IMG/VR virus record: IMGVR_UViG_3300007963_000053
Location: 1-22,446 of that record
Origin: a virus
Strand: one strand, 5' to 3'
Length of the DNA: 22,446 nucleotides
This document shows positions 16,474 through 22,446 of the stretch, piece after piece (within the stretch, counting starts at the first letter, position 1; each line of letters opens with the position of its first letter). The position numbers were made by a program, and so were the translations under genes. The notes below the pieces were generated by a model. That model worked only from the letters and a program-made list of their open reading frames with translations, searched no databases and was not told the DNA's origin.

Positions 16474-19079
16474 TACGATTTCCTTAATCCGTCAGGGGTT
16501 TCGCTCAAGTGAATAGCTCGAACTCTTGCCCGACCGGAGACAGTCACTTCAAATGTATCAGATTTATACCCTACCGGGCAGCGAAAAATTTCAGAGTCGG
16601 TGACATAACGAGAAAAGACTTCCTGCTTATTTTGGAATAATTTGAATGTGACTGTGTAGCTGGAAGGTGCTGTTCGGAAAGATCTAGTCAGACCGTCACC
16701 ATGAATAACAGTACTATTAAACTCCCCAAAGTTATTGATCTCTACCCCATCGGAATCAGTATAGTCTGTAGGCCCATTTAGAGCAGCTAACTGTTGTGAG
16801 TCAGCAAAGATGCTTGTGTTATAAGCTGCAACTCCTGCGTTATACGTGGTGTACGCGGATGAATCTTCAGTGGTGACGTCGTAATCAGCAACTATCCGAG
16901 CCGCACCGATATTGATGTAATCTTTTGTAACGATAGTTTGAGATTTCCACTCTAATGGTCGAATAGGTGAAGTAGGATCACCCCATTGCGTTACATTTCC
17001 AAGAGTGTCACTAACGGTATACAACGCGTTAGTAGAAGTATCTAACCATGCACTATTAAACATATGCCCAGCGGTTGTATAATACCCGCCAATCTTCTGA
17101 TCTGCTTCAAACAGAAACGACCCTGTGCTATGTGCCCCAAAGTATTTATCGTTATAAAACGTGCCTACAATGGTGGCTGGATCAACCTCCTCTTCCCACG
17201 TATCCCAGTCATGGACTGCTTGGGTCGCTAACGCTAGGCCAGTGCGCGAGGACCAAAGAGCAAGACCGCCATAAGTAGCGAACAGAACTCCGTACCCCAT
17301 ATTAACAACGGACCGCTTAGAGAGGCAGGGGTACGCCTTATCAATCTTAACGATGGAGAGTGCGTTAGGATCGTTACCAGACACGCGGTACACGAAGGTA
17401 TCAGTAAGGACTAATAAGAACCCGCCTGCCGAAGACAACGCAACGATGTCATGCTCGAAAGTGGTTCGGTATTTTAGAGGCCAAGCCCATGGTTTGTTCG
17501 GCTCTGCAAAACACACTTGGTTATCAAAGAACCCCGCAAGCAGGTTATTCTGTGCAAGCGTCAAGCCTTGCATCGACGCATCAGGCGCGTCGAAATCATC
17601 GGTTGTCAGAAACTCAACAAGATTCAGAAAGTCAAAATCATCTAGGAAGCTATTATTTGTTATGACGCCATTTGTATCTGCGGTATTTCCCTCATCAGAA
17701 CCGGTATTCTCGTACGTAAACGCTGTAGTACTTGTTACTGTAACAACAACATCAGAGGCGTTGTAGTCGGAACCACCTAACCCACTAATAGTAACAGCCT
17801 GACCAGTAACTAGACCATGTGCGGCGGCGGTAGTAATTGTAGAAACATTAGTGCTTCGTGATCTATGAGTGCTGGTTATACTGTCATCGCCCCAGTACCT
17901 TGGCGTGTCCTCTGCTAACTCAGCAACATTCAAATATAACTTCCCAGCCGTCTCGTTCTTCTCTGTAACGTTACCGGCAGTCTGAGCGAATGTAAACTGA
18001 GTGTCGCTAACGACCGATGTAACTACGCCACCAACAATGTTAAAAGAGGAATCCGAGCACTTCGCAATCTTAAACTTATCGTCTTTGATAAGATTGTGGT
18101 GGTTAGAAGTAGTGACGGTTACGACATTACTAGTACGAGAGACTTTTGCGAGGGTAGTTGGAAACCACAAAGTAGACAACTTCAGAAAATTAGTACCAGA
18201 CGCAGAGCTGACTGTCCGGTATATATTTACACCGCGGACAAAATTACTGCCGGTAGGCTTAGCGGTGGGTATATTAACGAGCGTTGTTGACTGGCCTTCT
18301 TTCAGGTAAATATCATCTGAAGGTTCAGAAGCAATGGATTCTTCATCCCACGGAGTAAACCACGTATAGACGTACTGCCGCCGTTGCGTATTACCTGCGA
18401 GATCAACCACACCCTCAGTATTAGCGGTGCTACCTTGCGCACTTCCGGAGTTGAAGTACTCAAAAGTAGTAGAACTTGTTACAGTAATTTGAACATTCGT
18501 TGTGTTAAAATCAGGACCGGGTGAACTGGAAAACCCGCGTATAGTTACGATATTACCTGTACGTAAACCATGAGCAGCGGAAGTTGTGATCTTCGCAGTG
18601 TTACCCGAATCCCGCTCAAAGTGCGTAGACGTAGGAGACGTAAAGGAAATTGCAGTTGCAGTAAGCGTAGTAGTAGGCAGAGGCAAGCCTAGATCATAGT
18701 ACCCAGCAGCAACTGGATACGGCTCAGATCCGGTAGTAGCAAGGTCGTAATTAGAAACCTTTGGTGTGCCATCGCCTGTATAGTAAAACCGCTGCTCGCC
18801 GTAGTTAGCTCCCTCAGACTGTGAGAAAGTCACAACGTCAACATCAGTTGTCCAAGTCAGAAACTTTAGAGCGTTTGTAGAGGGAGTGCGTAATCCGTAT
18901 AGCGCTTTCAGTTCACCCAGTCGGGGAACGCGAGTAACCTCTCGAGGTTCCGGGTATGGAATAAGATTACCAGAATATAGCTGAACATTATAGGCCGTCT
19001 GCGCAAAACCAGTAGGGAGCAATTCACCCGCAACTCTAGGTGCTGTACCGTAGAACTTCTCTAGTTTAATTGCGGCCAT
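16473..19079 (-). CDS. Tail nozzle / tubular protein B-like virion protein with three inserted beta-domains
   Basis: An 868-aa beta-rich protein. The start (KLEKFYGTAPRVAGELLP, GFAQTAYNVQLYSGNLIPYP), a FYYTGDGTPKVSNYDL element, YTWFTPWDEESIASEPSD, and repeated RGVNIYRTVS / GLTLAQNNLLAGFFDNQVCF / KPWAWPLKY / DTFVYRVSGNDP / GVLFATYGGLALWS stretches are typical of podovirus tail-nozzle proteins (T7 gp12-like propellers). Three copies of a ~75-residue module are inserted, each centred on H-x-L: H170-G-L, H328-N-L and H421-G-L. Copies 1 and 3 are closest (TTSAAHGLRTGN versus TTAAAHGLVTGQ) and end in similar EYFNSG / TYENTG strands. Such modules are often surface Ig-like or adhesion folds. Tail identity rests on motifs and synteny with core genes. 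Start: ATG with GAGG ten bases upstream. Confidence 0.75.
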   Translation of the reverse strand: MAAIKLEKFYGTAPRVAGELLPTGFAQTAYNVQLYSGNLIPYPEPREVTRVPRLGELKALYGLRTPSTNALKFLTWTTDVDVVTFSQSEGANYGEQRFYYTGDGTPKVSNYDLATTGSEPYPVAAGYYDLGLPLPTTTLTATAISFTSPTSTHFERDSGNTAKITTSAAHGLRTGNIVTIRGFSSSPGPDFNTTNVQITVTSSTTFEYFNSGSAQGSTANTEGVVDLAGNTQRRQYVYTWFTPWDEESIASEPSDDIYLKEGQSTTLVNIPTAKPTGSNFVRGVNIYRTVSSASGTNFLKLSTLWFPTTLAKVSRTSNVVTVTTSNHHNLIKDDKFKIAKCSDSSFNIVGGVVTSVVSDTQFTFAQTAGNVTEKNETAGKLYLNVAELAEDTPRYWGDDSITSTHRSRSTNVSTITTAAAHGLVTGQAVTISGLGGSDYNASDVVVTVTSTTAFTYENTGSDEGNTADTNGVITNNSFLDDFDFLNLVEFLTTDDFDAPDASMQGLTLAQNNLLAGFFDNQVCFAEPNKPWAWPLKYRTTFEHDIVALSSAGGFLLVLTDTFVYRVSGNDPNALSIVKIDKAYPCLSKRSVVNMGYGVLFATYGGLALWSSRTGLALATQAVHDWDTWEEEVDPATIVGTFYNDKYFGAHSTGSFLFEADQKIGGYYTTAGHMFNSAWLDTSTNALYTVSDTLGNVTQWGDPTSPIRPLEWKSQTIVTKDYINIGAARIVADYDVTTEDSSAYTTYNAGVAAYNTSIFADSQQLAALNGPTDYTDSDGVEINNFGEFNSTVIHGDGLTRSFRTAPSSYTVTFKLFQNKQEVFSRYVTDSEIFRCPVGYKSDTFEVTVSGRARVRAIHLSETPDGLRKS

Positions 19080-19081
19080 AA

Positions 19082-19567
19082 TTACACTGCCTCAAATAAC
19101 CGACGTTCTGCAGCTCGTCGTCGTACAAGTCCGGAAAGGATACGACCAGCAGACCTGCGCCATTTCGGAAACTCCGCTCCCGCACCTTCCACATCGCCTC
19201 TGTTAAGTTTCATTCTCAACGAGGATTTTTGCAGGTTCCCGCTTCCGATATTATAGCAGAAAGACACTAGACTTGAGAACTGATTTTCGTTAAGGGGGTA
19301 TTTGACAAGGCGGTTAACTGCCCCTTCAGAATGAAGTATTTCTTGTCGGAGTAGAAACTCGCCCTCGACCTTATCAATGTCAGGGTGAGTAGGGGTGATA
19401 CGATTGCGATCACGATCATAGGTGCTCCCGAAGCCAATAGTCCATCGAGCGCCGCAATGGTAGACAGACGGTGACCAACCTTCAAAGGACTTAATGATTC
19501 CCAAACCGGCCGCATTGATATGGCCGTCCCAAGAATTATTTCGTATCAGGATATCATGTAGACTCAT
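19082..19567 (-). CDS. Endolysin: GH24 (T4/lambdoid-type) lysozyme
   Basis: A 161-aa muramidase that cleaves the N-acetylmuramic acid to N-acetylglucosamine bond of peptidoglycan at lysis. Evidence: SFEGW with catalytic Glu29, VYHCGARWTIGFG with Thr43, a YNIGSGNLQKSSLRMKLNRGD region matching the family's fN.G.g...S.L...lN.gd stretch, and the GLVRRRAAERRLF ending. The residue eight after E29 is Cys38 where T4 lysozyme has Asp; Cys is known in the family. The Cys-to-Thr interval is four residues, one shorter than the usual five. No signal peptide or SAR segment is visible, so export needs the neighbouring holin. The ATG overlaps the holin stop as ATGA, with AGGA about ten bases upstream. Confidence 0.93.
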   Translation of the reverse strand: MSLHDILIRNNSWDGHINAAGLGIIKSFEGWSPSVYHCGARWTIGFGSTYDRDRNRITPTHPDIDKVEGEFLLRQEILHSEGAVNRLVKYPLNENQFSSLVSFCYNIGSGNLQKSSLRMKLNRGDVEGAGAEFPKWRRSAGRILSGLVRRRAAERRLFEAV

Positions 19568-20010
19568 GTCTGAGTTTTCCTAGCCATGGTCCTTGCGCCA
19601 AACCAAAATGAGACGACGGCTGCCCAAACGGCCTGAAATTCATCGTTCCAAATCATGTTGTACTGTTCTGTCGTAATCCAGTCCATGTTTACGCAAACGG
19701 TTAGCGCAGCAAACTCCAAGAACAAAAGATAGGTAATACAAGGTCTTACAGAAGCAGCGAGGTTTCGGATAAAGGGACTGGCGCTTGCTTGTAGCTTAGA
19801 GCTATGCTGGATCAAAGCTTCACTCTCTCGAATATCTGCTTCAACGTGCATCGTCTGGAGTTTAATGTCACCAAGAGCTTTCTGCTGTTCCAACTGCTTA
19901 TCCATTAGCTGCAGCTCATGGGCTTTATCGCTTTTATCTTGGAAATAATCCATGACTTTTGGGAGAAAACTGGTGCCAAACCCAAGGACACTACCTAATA
20001 ACGAAAGCAT
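19564..20010 (-). CDS. Holin, 3TM / GTA-holin superfamily type
   Basis: A 148-aa inner-membrane protein. It has a short hydrophobic N-terminus (LSLLGSVLGFGTSFL), a long charged helix (~22-75), then ASVRPCITYLLFLEFAALTV (87-106) and VWAAVVSFWFGARTM (128-142). The RP-x-ITYL segment and the FWFGaRt ending are the hallmarks of the 3TM holin family seen in gene transfer agents and many phages. It is translationally coupled to the lysozyme (ATGA) and to an 18-codon hydrophobic ORF upstream (TAATG). The GGAG ten bases before its ATG lies inside that small ORF. Expected role: timed membrane hole formation releasing the endolysin. Confidence 0.88.
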   Translation of the reverse strand: MLSLLGSVLGFGTSFLPKVMDYFQDKSDKAHELQLMDKQLEQQKALGDIKLQTMHVEADIRESEALIQHSSKLQASASPFIRNLAASVRPCITYLLFLEFAALTVCVNMDWITTEQYNMIWNDEFQAVWAAVVSFWFGARTMARKTQT

Positions 20011-20066
20011 TACAAAAGCACTCCTATAACTAAAACTTGCATAACCAAGATTGTAAGTCCAACCAT
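20010..20066 (-). CDS. 18-aa hydrophobic microprotein ORF directly upstream of the holin
   Basis: ATG at 20066 starts MVGLTILVMQVLVIGVLL, whose TAA (20012-20010) shares a base with the holin ATG (TAATG). Almost every residue is aliphatic, as in a single membrane-spanning helix. An AGGAG-containing stretch (CGCAGGAGAAG) lies about ten bases upstream. The ORF exactly fills the gap between the 65-aa gene (stop at 20069) and the holin, matching the tight packing of every neighbour. It could be a tiny holin partner, an antiholin, or a leader whose translation opens the holin start. It may also be simply untranslated spacer, since 18 codons are weak evidence. Confidence 0.45.
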   Translation of the reverse strand: MVGLTILVMQVLVIGVLL

Positions 20067-20068
20067 AA

Positions 20069-20266
20069 TCAAATCTTCTCCTGCGGTTCGCTGAAATTGA
20101 TAGTGGTACACATTGCTGCCCACTGTCTAAAAGCCCCTAACTCTTGGTGATAATTGTAGTATTCTTCCGTTATATCTTGCGGAGGGCACTTATCAACAGG
20201 CATAGAAGTTACGTCATAAGTGCCATCACTAGTAATTATAAATACGACTAAAACTAAAAGTTTCAC
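20069..20266 (-). CDS. Small exported protein with two cysteines
   Basis: A 65-aa product with GTG start (20266-20264), preceded by AGGA six bases upstream. The N-terminus MKLLVLVVFIITSDG looks like a signal peptide or signal anchor. The rest is soluble and acidic with C27 (VDKCPPQ) and C53 (AAMCTTI), which could pair in the periplasm. There is no lipobox, so it is not an obvious Rz1-type lipoprotein. It lies between an N-anchored coiled-coil protein and the holin region, so a lysis-related or envelope role is plausible. Its TxxG...P...C pattern resembles the 73-aa protein two genes upstream. Function unknown. Confidence 0.65.
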   Translation of the reverse strand: MKLLVLVVFIITSDGTYDVTSMPVDKCPPQDITEEYYNYHQELGAFRQWAAMCTTINFSEPQEKI

Positions 20267-20274
20267 GTTTTATC

Positions 20275-20625
20275 CTACTCTACTTTAGGGTGCTTGCCAT
20301 TATGTTGCTTGTTTAGATGTGCCACTTGCGCCTGTAGTACTTCAATCTGCGCCTGCACTGTTGCCATCTCACGGTTACGATGCTCTAGAGCAGGTACCGA
20401 GTTTATCTCTTTGAGAACATCTATCTGAGAAGTAAACACTGCCCGCTGAGATTCAGCCTCGTCCAGCCGCTGATCAAAGGCAGACTTTGATTTCTCATAC
20501 CGCTTGATAAAACTCCCTAGATCTTCCATGACTCGGGCAAGTTGGCTTTTGACTACGGCGTAGCCGCCAGCCACAGTGGCCAACATTATTGCAAGTTGCA
20601 TCCCAAGTTTTGCATCTACTTCCAT
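20275..20625 (-). CDS. N-terminally membrane-anchored coiled-coil protein (Rz-like topology)
   Basis: A 116-aa protein. Residues ~8-25 (GMQLAIMLATVAGGYAVV) form one membrane helix, followed by a long charged coiled coil (SQLARVMEDLG through VQAQIEVLQAQVAHLN) and a basic end. This type-II anchor plus coiled coil is the layout of inner-membrane spanins (Rz), and the gene lies a little upstream of holin and lysozyme. No overlapping or adjacent lipoprotein partner is evident, so spanin identity is tentative; a virion or membrane tether is the alternative. The ATG follows the upstream stop after three bases. Confidence 0.65.
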   Translation of the reverse strand: MEVDAKLGMQLAIMLATVAGGYAVVKSQLARVMEDLGSFIKRYEKSKSAFDQRLDEAESQRAVFTSQIDVLKEINSVPALEHRNREMATVQAQIEVLQAQVAHLNKQHNGKHPKVE

Positions 20626-20628
20626 ACC

Positions 20629-20850
20629 TTAATCCACCATCAATTTGACCGGGTACTGCTTTCCATCAATCGTTTTTAGCAATAGTTTCCCCTTCCTACA
20701 AATCCATCGTTCTTTTCCCTTTGGGGGATCAGATCGCTCAATAACCCGCTTCGCTTTCAGACACTCAGATAATGAATCCCGTGGCGTGAACTCCAAAAGT
20801 GCCCCCGCTGTTGTATACAGATGTAACACAAAGCCAACAAAGGTCTCCAT
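20629..20850 (-). CDS. Small hypothetical protein with hydrophobic N-terminus and Cys pair
   Basis: A 73-aa protein, METFVGFVLHLYTTAGALLE at the start. I chose ATG 20850 because it follows the upstream stop after a single base, the spacing seen throughout this operon, and GGGA lies just upstream. An ATG 12 codons earlier (20886) would overlap the upstream gene by 35 bases. Features: short hydrophobic N-terminal stretch, C30 (SLSEC) and C51 (RWIC), and a basic C-terminal half. Similar small phage proteins with a hydrophobic strand followed by two cysteines are common, but their function is unknown to me. Confidence 0.65.
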   Translation of the reverse strand: METFVGFVLHLYTTAGALLEFTPRDSLSECLKAKRVIERSDPPKGKERWICRKGKLLLKTIDGKQYPVKLMVD

Positions 20851-20851
20851 A

Positions 20852-21274
20852 TTATTTCCCGGTAATCTGTAGGTGCCTCTGGGCATCTTTTAGTTTCTCA
20901 ACAGCACTCCGCACTTCCATCATGTCCGTCTGCAAACGCGTTATGTTGACGCTATTGTTTGACCTGTCTTCGACCTTCGCCGTTAGCTTCTCCAGTTGGC
21001 CGCTGATATGCTCAATTAACATAAAGGCTTCTTTTACTGCGGGCGATTGTGGGCGCTCGATACGAAAAGTTGTGTTCTTGTCAATGTCAAGTTTTAAGGA
21101 CGCAACGCTTGTCTCCAGATCTTTCTTAACAAGTTGTTCTGAAGTCTCCAAACGGTTGAGCCGCTCTTGGATAATAAAATATGAATATACGCCCATACCG
21201 ACCAACGCGATCAGGCTGATGACAGTTTTCATCGGCATCTGCACGTTGGTCGTATCGCTAATCTTAGTAGTCAT
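20852..21274 (-). CDS. Single-TM coiled-coil protein
   Basis: A 140-aa protein. ATG at 21274 is preferred over an upstream in-frame TTG (21316) because it overlaps the preceding stop as ATGA, as elsewhere in the operon. Residues ~17-35 (TVISLIALVGMGVYSYFII) form one membrane helix. The remainder is charged heptad-like helix (ERLNRLETSEQLVKKDLE and later RLQTDMMEVRSAVEKLKDAQ). Its topology resembles the 116-aa protein two genes downstream, without obvious sequence similarity. It could be an envelope-spanning or membrane-tethering lysis factor. Not assigned to a known family. Confidence 0.7.
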   Translation of the reverse strand: MTTKISDTTNVQMPMKTVISLIALVGMGVYSYFIIQERLNRLETSEQLVKKDLETSVASLKLDIDKNTTFRIERPQSPAVKEAFMLIEHISGQLEKLTAKVEDRSNNSVNITRLQTDMMEVRSAVEKLKDAQRHLQITGK

Positions 21275-21807
21275 CTGACTGCGGGTCCGTAAGTTGCCGC
21301 CCACCAAAGGAACCAAGCAATACCGCCAGCGACAGCCGCGACAGCTAATCCTTTAGCAACTTCAATCAGTATTGCCTTTCGTCGTTCTGCACGTTCTTCT
21401 GCATCTAACTTGTCTTGCTTCTCACGCTCTTTTTTAGCAGCAACACGTTTGTCTTTTTCCTCAAGGATTAACTCCCAAGTAGATTTCTCACCCGGTTTAG
21501 ACGGCCATTTACGATTTATTTCGTCCTTTAAATCTTCGATTTGTTGTTGAAGTTGTTTCTCTTCTATAACAGCAGCAGCGGCAGATGATACTGAAGTTTC
21601 TGAGCCATCATCTTTGGCCCGTTTCTGAAGAATACTTTTATTTTTCTTGCCAATCGAGCTACCGGGGTCGTGACTTTTATTCTGCTCATGCTGTTCTTTG
21701 GCGTGAAAAATCCCATCCAATCCATGTGCGATTTCTTGGACGCCTCTAGCAGATTTTACTAATGTCTTGGTAGCAGCTATCGCAGCAGCAATTGTAAGTG
21801 GGTCCAT
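21271..21807 (-). CDS. Coiled-coil protein with C-terminal membrane anchor
   Basis: A 178-aa protein. The N-terminus MDPLTIAAAIAATKTLVKSA is amphipathic and followed by a helical region. A Lys/Asp/Ser-rich linker comes next, then a long charged coiled coil (VIEEKQLQQQIEDLKDEINR to KEREKQDKLDAEERAERRKA), and finally a membrane segment near 153-172 (GLAVAAVAGGIAWFLWWAAT). The MDPLTIAxAI start is a pattern I have seen in small marine-phage proteins near lysis or tail genes, but I cannot name a function. The body is likely cytoplasmic with the C-terminal tail in the membrane. It lies directly after the fibre-like gene and overlaps the next gene by ATGA. Confidence 0.7.
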   Translation of the reverse strand: MDPLTIAAAIAATKTLVKSARGVQEIAHGLDGIFHAKEQHEQNKSHDPGSSIGKKNKSILQKRAKDDGSETSVSSAAAAVIEEKQLQQQIEDLKDEINRKWPSKPGEKSTWELILEEKDKRVAAKKEREKQDKLDAEERAERRKAILIEVAKGLAVAAVAGGIAWFLWWAATYGPAVR

Positions 21808-21810
21808 GCA

Positions 21811-22446
21811 CTATCTCGCCCTTGCTTGTGCTACACCTGAGCCACCGAAGGGGCGAAGACCCCACGCCCACACCAACATAGGATCATCAGCGTCCTTACC
21901 AAAAGCCCCCCCAGCACTAGGCCGCATCTTGTAGCCGTTGGCAGTGACATCTCCAATCGTAATGCCGGTATAACCTTTTTCTTGATTGCCCCAGTTATAA
22001 CGAACATCGGTAGGATTGCCGTTTCCGTTGCTGGTGTACGTTGGAAATGTTGAAAAGAAATCGTTGGAATTGGAAGAATCGATGTTGCGCCATAAGACCA
22101 AAGACGCCGATCCATTAAGATGCACATAAGGACCATCAGTCGTCGAACCGTTATGGTCATACCCGGTAAACGCGCTGAACCCTTCGATTTGCTCCCACAC
22201 AATGACCCGATAAGTGCCAGACGGGAAACTAGTGCTTAGTGTTATGTTCGTTCCATCTACCGTTACAAGCTCAGTAGTTGATGGTCTGTCTTGTTGGTTC
22301 CAGCGAATGTTAGCCGAAGACATATTCGGATGAGAAACATACCAGTCGCCCGTGCTATCGGACCTTTTCGCTACAGCTGATTTTGCACCACTCCCTAGGC
22401 CATGAGCTTGATTTGTCGCCGAACTGTTATCATGGCTAATCTCTGC
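21811..22446 (-). CDS. Tail fibre / receptor-binding-like protein, C-terminal part (5' end beyond window)
   Basis: The frame is open from the right window edge to TAG at 21813-21811, at least 211 residues. An internal ATG at 22323 is not likely the true start, because the frame continues upstream without a stop through SHDNSSATNQAHGLGSGAKS. The protein is beta-strand and Gly/Ser/Asn-rich with aromatic repeats (DWYVSHP, GYDHNGSTTDGPYVHLN, DVRYNWGNQEKGYTG, GAFGKDADDPMLVWAWGLRP). This is typical of C-terminal modules in phage fibre or spike proteins that face outward. No catalytic motif is seen. Fibre identity is inferred from composition and from being in the virion/lysis operon; an uncharacterised virion lectin-like domain is the alternative. 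Confidence 0.6.
   Translation of the reverse strand, partial: AEISHDNSSATNQAHGLGSGAKSAVAKRSDSTGDWYVSHPNMSSANIRWNQQDRPSTTELVTVDGTNITLSTSFPSGTYRVIVWEQIEGFSAFTGYDHNGSTTDGPYVHLNGSASLVLWRNIDSSNSNDFFSTFPTYTSNGNGNPTDVRYNWGNQEKGYTGITIGDVTANGYKMRPSAGGAFGKDADDPMLVWAWGLRPFGGSGVAQARAR

Noticed and set aside
21275-21316. TTG start adding 14 residues to the single-TM coiled-coil protein
   Set aside because: The downstream ATG overlaps the preceding stop as ATGA, the standard junction in this operon.
21814-22323. 170-aa protein starting at ATG 22323
   Set aside because: The frame stays open upstream to the window edge with matching composition, so the gene is treated as truncated and not as starting here.
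1-22446. tRNA genes, attachment sites, insertion sequences, sigma-70-type promoters
   Set aside because: I looked for cloverleaf ends, terminal inverted repeats and spaced promoter boxes in the few noncoding bases and saw nothing I could defend.

Overview
The window looks like a piece of a tailed dsDNA bacteriophage with a short, T7/podovirus-like tail, probably marine or otherwise environmental and infecting a Gram-negative host. No bacterial housekeeping gene, tRNA, rRNA or insertion sequence is visible. Genes are packed end to end with 1-4 base overlaps or gaps of a few bases, and no stretch over 300 bases lacks a gene. Host and taxon cannot be fixed from this sequence. Terminase, portal, capsid and DNA/RNA polymerase genes are not in the window.

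Left arm, + strand (1-3321): the end of an unidentified gene with a Pro/Ala-rich acidic tail, a small helix-turn-helix protein, a GC-rich hairpin, and a 949-residue protein. That protein joins an archaeo-eukaryotic-type primase domain to a DUF927-like P-loop ATPase/helicase. This is a replication module.

Right arm, - strand (22446 down to 3318): one long operon-like run. In transcription order it holds a fibre-like protein cut by the window edge, then five small ORFs, three of them membrane-anchored with charged or coiled-coil segments and two short with a cysteine pair. Next come an 18-codon hydrophobic ORF, a 3TM holin, and a GH24 lysozyme. The virion assembly/ejection set follows: an 868-aa tail-nozzle-like protein, a small unknown, a Met/Gln/Gly-rich structural protein, a GNAT-like gp13-position protein, a 529-aa gp14-like protein and a 684-aa protein with a transglycosylase domain. 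The last is a giant 2622-aa protein in the gp16 position, taking up about a third of the window. The two arms converge with no spacer: their stop codons share the palindrome CTAG at 3318-3321.

The most interesting object is the 2622-aa protein. It reads as a polyvalent ejection protein with a Gly-zipper membrane-active region, an acidic linker carrying six sliding-clamp-like QxxL(x)F/L motifs, a histone-H1-like basic stretch, a zincin-like segment whose HExxGH...EExxAD motif pair and spacing resemble peptidase family M49, and a C-terminal domain of large-polyvalent-protein type. My working hypothesis is that it is injected with the genome, docks on the replication clamp and/or DNA, and processes host or phage proteins at entry. 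This is inference and needs structure prediction and homology searches.
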